A stretch of 64,000 bases of DNA from Streptomyces sp. NBC_01446 (GTDB lineage Bacteria; Actinomycetota; Actinomycetes; Streptomycetales; Streptomycetaceae), in contig NZ_JAPEPO010000003.1 in the NCBI RefSeq assembly GCF_026340095.1, forward strand, positions 124,001 through 188,000. The letters run 5' to 3'. Below are positions 24,208 through 32,018 of this stretch, one piece after another. Numbering within the stretch: the stretch's first letter is position 1; each line of letters opens with the position of its first letter. The notes under the pieces were generated by a model. That model did no database searches, had not been told where the DNA came from, and saw nothing but the letters and a program-made list of their open reading frames with translations. The translations under genes were made by a program, and so were the position numbers.

Positions 24208-25053
24208 TCAGCCGGCCGGGGCGAGAGGCTGGACGCCCTGTCCGGTGGTGGCCTGGGTGAGCCGCAGGGACGATCCCTCGGTCAGGACGATATGAGCGTG
24301 GTGCAGGAGCCGGTCGACAGCGGCGGTGGCCAGTGTTTTCGGCATGATCGAATCGAATCCTGAGGGATGAAGGTTGCTGGTCACGATCACCGAGCGACGC
24401 TCGTAGGCGGCGTCGATCACGCGGTAGAACGCTTCCGCGGCGGCCTGACCGCTGGGCAGCATGCCGATGTCGTCGACGACGATGAGGTCGGAGCGGGTGA
24501 TCTTCGCGACGGCCTTGGAGACGGTGTTGTCCACGGTCGCCCGCCCCAGGTGGGCGGTCAGCGATTCCAGGGTGAACCAGGACACCTTCATGCCCTCGTC
24601 GATCGCCTTGTTCGCCAGCGCTTCGGCCAGGTGACTTTTCCCGGTACCGGACGGGCCCGCGCAGGCCAGATTCTCCGCGCGGGAGATCCATTCCAGTGTC
24701 ATCAGCGCGTGCTGGGTCGGAACCGGGATTGAGGAGTCCTCCTCCTTCCACGAGTCGAAGGTCTTGCCGGAGGGGAGTTGGGCCTGCTTGCGGTGGTTGC
24801 GGCGTGTGGCCTCGTCACGGCCCTTGATCTCTGTTTCCAGCAGGATCCGCACCACCTCGGCCGGATCCCATCGCTGGGACCGGGCGGTCGCGAGGACCTC
24901 GGGGGCCGCCCTGCGCAAGTACGGGAACCGCATCCGCTTGAGTGCGACCTCCAGCTCGGCCGGGATCGGCGGTGCCAGTGGCGGTGGAGGAACGGGGGTG
25001 GGGACGGGTGCGGGAACAACTTCGGCGGGGTCCATGACGGGTGCGGTCATCAT
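24208..25053 (-). CDS. istB: IS21 helper ATPase IstB
   Basis: A 281-residue DnaC-like AAA+ ATPase. Walker A is GPSGTGKSH at about residue 133, Walker B DLIVVDDIG, followed by the sensor-I strand VIVTSNLHPSGF. The N-terminus carries a Pro-rich stretch (EVVPAPVPTPVPPPPLAPP) not seen in short IstBs, before the normal ELEVALKRMRFPYLRR. The tandem ATGs at 25053/25050 follow GGAAG. It stimulates IstA-mediated strand transfer in this family. It is intact even though istA is broken. Confidence 0.92.
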   Translation of the reverse strand: MMTAPVMDPAEVVPAPVPTPVPPPPLAPPIPAELEVALKRMRFPYLRRAAPEVLATARSQRWDPAEVVRILLETEIKGRDEATRRNHRKQAQLPSGKTFDSWKEEDSSIPVPTQHALMTLEWISRAENLACAGPSGTGKSHLAEALANKAIDEGMKVSWFTLESLTAHLGRATVDNTVSKAVAKITRSDLIVVDDIGMLPSGQAAAEAFYRVIDAAYERRSVIVTSNLHPSGFDSIMPKTLATAAVDRLLHHAHIVLTEGSSLRLTQATTGQGVQPLAPAG

Positions 25054-26614
25054 CAACTTCCTTTTCTGGTGCGGGCTGGTGAAGGCCCCGGTCCCGGGCC
25101 GCGAAGCGGCCCGGGACCGGGAGATCAGGTGCCGGGGCGGCCGAAGTCGGCCCAGGCCGAGGTGCCTGGCTGGACGGAATGTGTTTCGTCGGCGACGACC
25201 AGGTCGGCGGGCCGGGTGCCGTGGCGGCGGTGCTGGACGATCGACATGAGTGCGTCTTCCTCGAACCGTCCGGCGGTCGCCGCGAGGCCGAGTGCGAGGT
25301 CGACCTCGCCAACGCTGACCAGGGCGGCGAGTTCGACGGCGGCGGCCATCTTCACCCGGATCCTGGTTGCGCCGGCCGCGGAGGCTTCGATCAGCCAGGA
25401 CTTGGCCCCGGGCCCGAGTGCGAGGAATGCTTTCTCCGCGTCGTTGACAGGCTTGGGCTTCGGCGGCCGGGGCGAGCCGTCCTTGTCCTGCGGGTGGCCG
25501 GGGTAGTGCGAGGGCTCGATCACGGGACGGCCGGGCATCGACAGCGGATGGCGGGCTACCTCGGAGAGGCCGGCCGGGCCCTGCATCCAGCCGGGCCGCA
25601 CGGGCACCTTCGACAGGTCGACCACGACGACGAGTTCGTCGCCGTCCGCCCGGACCCAGGCTTCGCTGCCGACCAGACCGCTCGGGGTCGAGTACCGCAC
25701 CGACCCGAAGCGGACCGTCTGATCGCGCAGTACCGTCCTCGATTCGCCGAGCGCGAGGGTGTGCGGGGACGGCGGCAGCGGGTGCAGGCGCCCCCGCTCG
25801 ATGTCGAGCATCGACGCCGGTGTCTTGCCGGTCTCGCGATGGATGCGGGTGTTGACCTGCTGGCAGAACACCGCGCAGGCGCCACGGAGTTCGGCGAAGC
25901 TGTCGTACGCGCTCCGCAGGTTCGCATCCGTCGGCACAAGATCGGCTTTCGCGATCCGGACCGTTGCTTCCGACCCGCCCTTGGACTCCGGGTCGAAGGG
26001 GACGCAGGTGTGGACCTGCAGGCCGTAATGGCGTCCCGCCGAAACGATCTGAGGGTGGCGGACCGCGACGCCGGCGACCCGGTCGATGGTCACCGTCTTC
26101 TCGTTGTCGGTCAGCGCATACGTCGGCACCCCGCCGAACGCCCGCAGCGTGGAGTCGATGCACGAGATGAGCGTGGGCAAAGTGCGGTCCCAGGTCGGGA
26201 TCACGACTCGGTAGCGCGACCATGCCAGCCAGGCGCAGAACAGCAGCGTCTCGCGCTCGTCCCCGCCCGGACCTGGGACTTTCGGTCCCCAACCCCAGTC
26301 GAACTGGCACCACAGCCCCGGCTCGGTGATCCAGGGCCTATACGTTCTGCGATGCCCGGCCTGCCAGCGTTCCTTGGCCTTCGCGACCGCTCTGCGGGTC
26401 GTGCGTTCGTCGCCGGTGAACCCGATCAGCTGCAGACGCTCGTGGAGCTTGTCCGCGCGGACCTTGCCTTGCGAGCGTTCGACCCATTCCTCGATCTTCG
26501 GCATGAACGGGTCGATCAGCTTCGGTCTGATGATCGGGGCGTCGACCGACATCCCGGTGTCCCTCATCCGTGCGTACCGGCGCACGGTCTTGGGATCAAC
26601 CCCCGCCAGCTGGG

Positions 26615-28012
26615 CAGGGCCATTGCATGATCGCGATCTGTCCGGGTTGGTCATGTGAGGCCGAGGGCTGACAGCGGGCGGTGGTAGTCGCGGCTGGTGT
26701 GGCGGAGGGCGGCGGCGATGTTGGTCTCGCCGTTCTGGCGGAAGAGGCTGACGGCGAGGTTGCGCAGGCCGGCCATGGTGCGGGGCAGGTGGCCGGTGCG
26801 GACCTTGGAGTCGTCCTCGCGGAAGGTGCGGTCACGGACGTGGTGCAGGAGGTTCTCGATGCCCCAGTGGCCTCTGATCCAGGCGGCGAGCTGGGCCGGG
26901 GTGGCGTCGTAGATGTCCAGGCTGGTGATCACGTAGACCCGCTCGATGGTGAGCTTGCCGGTACTCAATTCCCTGCGCCATCGGACGACTTGGATGGCCT
27001 GGCGGGCGCCGGGATAGTCGAGGTGGCGGAAGGCTGCGACCTTGAGCCGGCGGATCTCCACGCGGTGGTGGGCCTTGTCGCGGGTGCGGTGCTCCAGCGG
27101 GATGTCGGCCCACGGCAGCTTCCTGACTTGCGCATACAGAGCGGGATGGTTCTTCTTGACGACGGCCAGGTAGTGGGCGCCGCGCATGCGGAGGTAGGCG
27201 CCGTGGGCGTGCTGGGTGTGCAGGGCGTCTGTGGTCAGCACGGTGTTCTCCAGATCGATGGTGTCCAACAGGGGCTGGAAGGAGGGGATCTCGTTGCTCT
27301 TGGAGGTGATCTGCCGCTGGGCCAGGACGACGCCGTGGTGGTCCATCGCGGCAAGCAGCTGGATCGCGGTGGCCGTGGTGGTGCGGGAGCCGCGCACGGT
27401 CTTGCCGTCGACCGCGATCGCCCGCAACGACGGCTTCGGCGGCGGCTCGGACAGCTGTGACGATGGCGTTCGGGCCTTCAGGTATGCGCCGATGGCCGCG
27501 TCGAGGGCATCGCCGTCGACGCGTTGGAGCAGGCGGCGGACCGTGGCCGCGTGCGGCACCGGCCGGATGCCGGTGAGCGGGTCGGCCGGGAAGCCGAGGA
27601 GCCTCAGGGCGGACTGCGGGGCGTCTGTTATCCATTCGCCGATCGCGACGAGGGAGCGGGCGCCGGCCAGGACTGCGGCGGCGGCCGCACAAAGCAGCGG
27701 GAGCATGGGATAGCGCCGTCCTCGCAGGCCGCGTGGATCGGGCACCCAGATCAGGAAGCGACGCAGGTCGGCGGCGTCCTGCTGGGTGACGCGGAGGTTC
27801 GGGAGGGCCAGTTGGTCCAGCCTGGCGGGCATGGGAGATGATGTTCGGGCAGGCACGGTCTCGCTCGGTTCTCATGGGTCTCGACAACCACATGATCACC
27901 AGCGCCGTGCCTGTCCTGCTTCCCGGGAACATCCCACCTGGTACCGGAACATGACGTCACGTCACACGCGAGACCGGCGAACCGGACCGATCGCGAACAC
28001 GCAATGCCCCTG
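26615..28012 (-). mobile_element. ISAs1-family element, complete, 10-bp target duplication
   Basis: 1398 bp with imperfect inverted ends of about 31 bp starting CAGGGCCATTGC (26615) and, on the other strand, CAGGGGCATTGC (28012). It is flanked by the direct repeat GCCAGCTGGG (26605-26614 and 28013-28022). It carries one transposase gene and looks intact and recent. Confidence 0.93.
26651..27856 (-). CDS. ISAs1-family transposase
   Basis: A 401-residue DDE transposase of the ISAs1 family. The N-terminal DDE_Tnp_1-associated domain reads LIWVPDPRGLRGRRYPMLPL and AGARSLVAIGEWI. The catalytic region includes AIAVDGKTVRGS (first Asp), NTVLTTDALHTQ (second Asp) and RGHWGIENLLHHVRDRTFREDDS (Glu). 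GTG 27856 was chosen because relatives begin with a short Ser-rich VPA.SSSP-like leader; ATG 27832 is the alternative. No frameshift. Confidence 0.92.
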   Translation of the reverse strand: MPARTSSPMPARLDQLALPNLRVTQQDAADLRRFLIWVPDPRGLRGRRYPMLPLLCAAAAAVLAGARSLVAIGEWITDAPQSALRLLGFPADPLTGIRPVPHAATVRRLLQRVDGDALDAAIGAYLKARTPSSQLSEPPPKPSLRAIAVDGKTVRGSRTTTATAIQLLAAMDHHGVVLAQRQITSKSNEIPSFQPLLDTIDLENTVLTTDALHTQHAHGAYLRMRGAHYLAVVKKNHPALYAQVRKLPWADIPLEHRTRDKAHHRVEIRRLKVAAFRHLDYPGARQAIQVVRWRRELSTGKLTIERVYVITSLDIYDATPAQLAAWIRGHWGIENLLHHVRDRTFREDDSKVRTGHLPRTMAGLRNLAVSLFRQNGETNIAAALRHTSRDYHRPLSALGLT

Positions 28013-28398
28013 GCCAGCTGGGCCGCCGAATACACGCACTCGGTGGCGTCCAGAGCTTCGAAGATCTCCATGACTTCCTTGGCATTCTTCTTCACGATCC
28101 CTCCGGGAGGAATTGCTCGGGCGACTCGTCATCACCGAGCAAAACCCCGGAGGGATCATCTGTTCGGAACCGCTGTTCGGAACTGCCACGAATGGCTCAA
28201 CAGCCAGGGAGATGAGCTGTCCGCCAGCCAAGACCCGAGATGTCCGCCTACCTGGATCTTGCGCTGTCCGCTGTCACAGGCGGAAGGAACCGCGAGACCT
28301 TCAACAGGACACCACCGCCCAGCTCAGGCTGTGGTGACACCGTTAAGGACCATCTGTGCGCAAACGCACGGATTGCTGAGATCTGACTATGACCTCAG

Positions 28399-29208
28399 CA
28401 ACGGCGTGACGTGCTGACCGCGTACGAGCAGTGGCGGTGGGTGGCCACAGTTGATCACATGGATCACGGGCTCCTGGTCAGGGATCTCCAGGACGGCAGC
28501 GGTGATGAAGTCCTCTTCGGCGCGTTGGTCGGTCTCGGTGAGTTCGGCCAGGTCACGGGTGACGCTTCCCTCCAGATACCGCGTGAGTCCGGCCAAGTCG
28601 GCGTGATGGTGGGCTGCTTCACGGAAAGCGCCGAGCAGGAGGGCTGCGTCGCTGATAGAGCTCAGGCCCTTGCCTCGCACATCGCCGATGATCATCCGAG
28701 TCACCTCGCCGACGCGGGCGGCGGCAAAAAAGGTCGCCTCCGATGCGGGCCTCGGCCTCAGCGGCCAGGTAGACGGAGGCCACTTTCAGCGGGCCGAGGC
28801 GACGGGGAAGAGGACGCAGCACCACACGCTGCGCCGCCTCGGAGACCGAACGCACCTGCGCCAGTTCGCGCTGCCGACGCTCGCGCAGGTAGCAGAAGGC
28901 CGCGATGACCGCCGTGACGATGGCCAGCGAGAGGATCTGCATCTCGTGGTTGAGCGTGAGCGGCCACCCACGGCGGACCACGCCGATCACCAGCTGGTCA
29001 CCACCGCGAGGGCACCGACCGCCGCCACGAGCCGGGCACCACCGATAGCAGCCGTGACCGCCGGGGCGGCGACCAGCAAAGGGCCAAGGTGCACGTCGGG
29101 CGGCGCCAGGGTGTCGACCACCGTGACGACCGCGATCAGGCAGAGCGGAAGCGCCAGCAGCGCATGGCGCGGCTGCCACCGCCGCCGGAGCTCCGACTTA
29201 TGACGCAT
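28399..29208 (-). pseudogene. SpoIIE-type phosphatase, 5' half (split gene, two frameshifts)
   Basis: From ATG 29208 the frame reads MRHKSELRRRWQPRHALLAL and a run of membrane helices (LIAVVTVVDTLAPPDVH, LLVAAPAVTAAIGGARLV). A -1 shift near 28993 is needed to continue QLVIGVVRRGWPLTLNHEMQ, the linker helix, and EAEARIGGDLF. A +1 in a run of six A residues (28726-28731) then precedes RMIIGDVRGKGLSSISDAAL and INCGHPPPLLVRGQHVTPL. There the inserted element begins. Together with 21716-22180 it makes one membrane-anchored PP2C phosphatase. Confidence 0.8.
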
Positions 29209-29710
29209 CGTTTACGAGTACCCGGGTGCGGTAGGCCGGTCATAGCTGTCACCTGCTGCTCCCGCTTAATCAGCCATGTGCACTGAGCACGTTGCGCTGT
29301 ACGGGCGCCGAGGAGCGCGCGAATCCGACGGCGGTCACCCGCGCTGGAGTGTCGATTCCCTCAGTGCGGCACTGGCCTGGCGAGCGTCCAGCAGCAAGGC
29401 AAGCTCCGTGAGAGCGACCGCTGCGACGTCCTCTGCAGTGGCCTGTCGCCCTCAGGGGCGCGGTTGGCCGCGAGCATGGCGGCTCCGCAGGTGAGGGTGT
29501 GGGTGCGTACCGCCTCGTCAAGCTGTCGTCAGCGAGCGGCGACAAGACCTGGACCCACGGGGTCATCGGCCGCTTCCCTGCCTCGGGTCGGAAGTGGCGG
29601 ACCGGGCACCGGAGGGGCAAGCCGCTGATCGGCGGGCACGCCCACAACGCCCGGGCCCTCGGCACGGCAGGGCAGCAGCTGGATCACGGCGACACCCTAA
29701 TGCGGGCAGG
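29209..29710. other. intergenic stretch with a faint decayed reading frame
   Basis: No intact gene. On the minus strand a coding-like tail, TAEDVAAVALTELALLLDAR then QASAALRESTLQRG with its stop near 29349, can be read, and a preceding block (GAAMLAANRAPEG) lies in another frame, so this is probably a frameshifted remnant of about 60 residues. The rest shows nothing I can support. Confidence 0.3.
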
Positions 29711-30415
29711 TCAGGTCGGCGTTTGAGGCGTGCCGGTGTTGCCCTCGTCGTCCGAAGAGTCTCGCCGCTTGGCTTCGCCCTTGGCGGAATCGCCTTTCTC
29801 CTGCCCCTCCAACAGCTCCAGGAGCGCAGCGTCTGCCTTTTTCTGGTCTTCCTTCGTCAGTTCGACAGGGGCGTTGTGGTAGACGGTGTACTGGTCGGGA
29901 TGAATGATGTTGGTGGTCCTCAAGGTGAACGTCAGAAGCGAGCGCCACCCCTTGCGGTGGCCAACCCTCACTTGGATTTGGACCTTGTAGTCACGGGCCT
30001 CCGGAACCAACCCAGAAAACGGTGCCTCGAACTCGATGAAGAGCTTTCGCGCCTCTCTGCCGGCCACAACGAAACCGGTCGGCAACTCCGATTCCTCGTC
30101 CGGCCCGGGTTGGAGACGAGATGCTGAAGACGTCCACAGGAGTGGCAGATGAGAGGCGGGCTCATCGGGGAAGCTCAATCTGAGGTCCTGCACGATTATC
30201 GGCTTGGCACCGCTGTTGTGAAGGACGAGCGGAAGCCGCAGGCGAGTCATGGAGCCGCGGACAATCGCTGCAAAGGAATGAGGCTCCCACGACTCCAGGC
30301 GCCCCTGTCTGGCGTTGAGCCACCAGAATGAGGCGACGGTGAATAGCAATGCACTGACCGACACAATACTGGCGGCAGAAAGCGATGAGAACGCGTTCTG
30401 ATCAGTAGCGGCCAT
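29711..30415 (-). CDS. membrane-anchored hypothetical protein
   Basis: A 234-residue protein with one N-terminal membrane helix (SIVSVSALLFTVASFWWLNA at about residues 15-35) and a beta-rich soluble domain (RLPLVLHNSGAKPIIVQDLR, KLFIEFEAPFSGLVPE, LLTFTLRTTNIIHPDQ), ending in a charged, low-complexity tail (EGQEKGDSAKGEAKRRDSSD). The LHNSGAKPIIVQDLRL segment looks like a domain of immunoglobulin-like fold. ATG 30415 was preferred to GTG 30427; neither has an obvious ribosome site. Function unknown; the next gene upstream on the same strand is an SsgA-like gene. Confidence 0.65.
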   Translation of the reverse strand: MAATDQNAFSSLSAASIVSVSALLFTVASFWWLNARQGRLESWEPHSFAAIVRGSMTRLRLPLVLHNSGAKPIIVQDLRLSFPDEPASHLPLLWTSSASRLQPGPDEESELPTGFVVAGREARKLFIEFEAPFSGLVPEARDYKVQIQVRVGHRKGWRSLLTFTLRTTNIIHPDQYTVYHNAPVELTKEDQKKADAALLELLEGQEKGDSAKGEAKRRDSSDDEGNTGTPQTPT

Positions 30416-30431
30416 CAACGGAAGCACAAAT

Positions 30432-30911
30432 TCAGTCTGCCAGCCTCAGGGTGGGCACGCTAACAGGATTCGGTGACGAGGGGCCCCGAGCGACCCGGCC
30501 TCTCGGTGAGTGGCAGCTGGGCCGCCTTCTTCCTTCGGCGAGGAAGTGCGCCAGCACCGCGTCCAAGTCGATCCACCCGGGCTCGGACTCCCTGGGCACC
30601 ACGACCTCCGTTTCCTGGAGGAAAATCTTGATTTCCTGCGTCCAGGCTTTGAGCAAGGCCGTACCAGCTGGCGGCTTGAGAAGGATGTACGAGTCGCAGC
30701 GGCCATGCTCGTCGGCGGGCCATATGCGAACGTCTCCCTCGCCAGCGGGCCCGGGGTTCACTCCCGGTGCCTCGAGTCGGGGAGGGCCACCGGCAGGGCT
30801 GCCGCCGGAGTCAAAGCGGCCTTGAACACGGAAGCGGGTACCACGGGGATCCGGTGGCGGACGGACGAGAACGACCCCACGGCTTACCGAGTACAGCTTC
30901 CGGGTTCGCAT
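30432..30911 (-). CDS. SsgA-like protein (SALP), divergent
   Basis: About 159 residues. The C-terminal half is recognisably SALP-like: EGDVRIWPADEHGRCDSYIL, then LKPPAGTALLKAWTQEIKIF and LQETEVVVPRESEPGWIDLD, matching in order the GDVRVW...GTALLEV...FL..TE.VVP block of the SALP at 51677. The N-terminal half is more degenerate, and a 30-residue Pro/Ser/Arg tail follows the usual end. SALPs act in Streptomyces sporulation septation and cell-wall remodelling. Start is uncertain (ATG 30911; a longer reading starts at 30983). It could be a decaying copy. Confidence 0.5.
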   Translation of the reverse strand: MRTRKLYSVSRGVVLVRPPPDPRGTRFRVQGRFDSGGSPAGGPPRLEAPGVNPGPAGEGDVRIWPADEHGRCDSYILLKPPAGTALLKAWTQEIKIFLQETEVVVPRESEPGWIDLDAVLAHFLAEGRRRPSCHSPRGRVARGPSSPNPVSVPTLRLAD

Positions 30912-31026
30912 CGCGACCGCTGGCGCCGGGGACGCGTCTTCCTCCTCGGTAACGCGGCCCGTCTGTCTGGTCACGCGCGGCATCGCGGTGACGACAGGGG
31001 GGCCATGACCCGATGGCCATCGGCGG

Positions 31027-31730
31027 TCAGCCCGCCGTCAGTTCCGTCAGCGGCAGCGTGTGCTGGGTGTGGACCGCCTTGGTACGAAGGTAGCGGACGT
31101 TGTGGGCCGTGGTGAAGACGCCCGTGGGAACGTGCTGGGTCACCGTAAGCCCCAGGGTGCGCAGCTGGGCCGCCTTGTCCGGGTTGTTGGACAGCAGGTC
31201 CAGCTCAAAGATGCCGAGGGCGGCGAGCATCTGAGCGGCGGCGGTGTAGTCGCGGGCGTCCTCGGGGAGGCCGAGGGCCGCGTTGGCCTCGTAGGTGTCG
31301 AGCCCTGGTCCTGGAGGGCGTAGGCGTCGAGCTTGTTGTAGAGGCCGATGCCGCCTCCCTCCTGGCGGAGGCCGATGCCGCGTCCCTCCTGGCGGAGGTA
31401 GAGCAGGACGCCTCCGCGGTCGGCGATGCGCTCGACCGCCTCGCACAGCTGGGGGCCGCAATCGCAGCGGGCCGATCGGAAGACGTCGCCGGTCAGGCAC
31501 TCGGAGTGCAGGCGCACCAGCGGGGGCCGACCAGTGGCGGGTTCGCCGAGGATGACGGCCACATGTTCCTGCCCGTCGGCGAGGTGGTGGAAGGTGGCGA
31601 GGTCGGCGGTCACCGTAGAGCCGTCGCCGAAGCGGAGAGGGACCGTCACGCGGGTGCGCACCGTGGCTGCCGACAGGCGTGTCGGACTGCTGCTGTCGCT
31701 GGATGCGGTGGCGTTGTGCGAGTCGCGCAT
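31027..31730 (-). pseudogene. ribA: GTP cyclohydrolase II (ribA), frameshifted
   Basis: GTP cyclohydrolase II makes the first riboflavin precursor from GTP. The zinc site CLTGDVFRSARCDCG and the preceding VRLHSECLTGD are intact. A 27-bp tandem duplication repeats RQEGRGIGL (second copy RQEGGGIGL) in the catalytic loop. Just after YALQDQG a base is missing (GGGCTCGACACC where GGGCCTCGACACC is expected, near 31305), so the remainder (LDTYEANAALGLPEDARDY, ELDLLSNNPDKAAQLRTLG) is out of frame. The C-terminus to 31027 is otherwise normal. A sequencing error could explain the indel but not the duplication. Confidence 0.85.
31341..31394. repeat. 27-bp tandem duplication inside ribA
   Basis: Two adjacent 27-bp units (31341-31367 and 31368-31394) differ at one position (C versus G in GCCGCSTCCC). 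They add nine residues to the catalytic loop of GTP cyclohydrolase II. Confidence 0.9.
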
Positions 31731-31771
31731 GTCGGTCTGCTTCTCCGGGGCGGCGGTTGGGGATGTTGGTG

Positions 31772-31812
31772 GCGCGATGGGCCGACTCCGCCGCAGGGGC
31801 GGCCCATCGCGC
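31772..31812. terminator. hairpin terminator downstream of the MFS gene and ADH remnant
   Basis: A perfect 13-bp stem, GCGCGATGGGCCG (31772-31784) and CGGCCCATCGCGC (31800-31812), with a 15-nt loop and no T tract. It lies between the MFS gene and ribA, just after the alcohol dehydrogenase remnant. Confidence 0.6.
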
Positions 31813-31824
31813 TCGGTCGACTCG

Positions 31825-31872
31825 TCAGGGAACGAGGATGAGGCGGATCGGATCGCCGATCTTGTTCTCGAA
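31825..31872 (-). pseudogene. alcohol dehydrogenase C-terminal remnant
   Basis: The last 15 codons plus stop read FENKIGDPIRLILVP, identical but for the first residue to the C-terminus of the intact dehydrogenase at 45361. The DNA is also highly similar. A hairpin terminator follows at 31812, as one follows the intact gene. The rest of this copy is gone; upstream is the MFS gene. Confidence 0.75.
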
Positions 31873-32018
31873 AGAGGAACGGGGCAGCCTCAAAGAATCC
31901 GCACGACCCCGTCAAAGGCGCCCGGACACTTCCCCTTGTTATTCCTCGTGCACGGCAGCTGTCGCAGCAGGTGACCGCAGCACGGCCCGCGCCCGTCTCG
32001 GACAGACCCGTTCGTTGA

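Larger units (their letters stand above)
25125..28095 (-). pseudogene. istA: IS21 transposase istA, split by ISAs1
   Basis: The GTG at 28095, after GGAGG, starts KKNAKEVMEIFEALDATECV, then YSAAQLA, and the frame stops at the ISAs1 right end (28012). It resumes at 26604 as GVDPKTVRRYARMRDTG and continues to the stop at 25125, passing the DDE core (WCQFDWGWG, ALTDNEK, KGGSEATV). Removing 26605-28012 (ISAs1 plus one target copy) leaves 1563 nt, exactly 521 codons, so precise excision would restore a 520-residue IstA. As it stands the gene is inactive. Confidence 0.9.
23909..28276 (-). mobile_element. IS21-family element (istAB), interrupted by ISAs1
   Basis: Inverted ends begin TGAGCGGACAG on the left and TGACAGCGGACAG on the right, each followed by further GCGGACA copies about 20 bp apart; the inner 19-bp block GGCGGACAGCTCATCTCCC is identical at both ends (23935-23953 and the complement at 28207-28225). 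Multiple terminal repeats of this kind are an IS21 trait. Genes istA and istB are on the minus strand. Without the ISAs1 copy the element would be about 2.96 kb. A target duplication was not found. Confidence 0.75.
22181..28398. mobile_element. nested insertion: HTH/TnpB element carrying IS21, which carries ISAs1
   Basis: The outer unit (HTH gene and tnpB, about 1.85 kb once IS21 is removed) interrupts the phosphatase gene. Removing 22181-28398 joins ...GTCACGCCGTTG to CCCCTCATGG... in frame (HVTPL-PLMADQ). Its ends share an inverted CATAGTCRGATCTCA block (22201-22215 and 28381-28395). A GTGCG-CAAA-CGCAC hairpin near the right end is a candidate right-end structure. Inside it lies an IS21 copy, itself interrupted by ISAs1. 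Confidence 0.75.
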
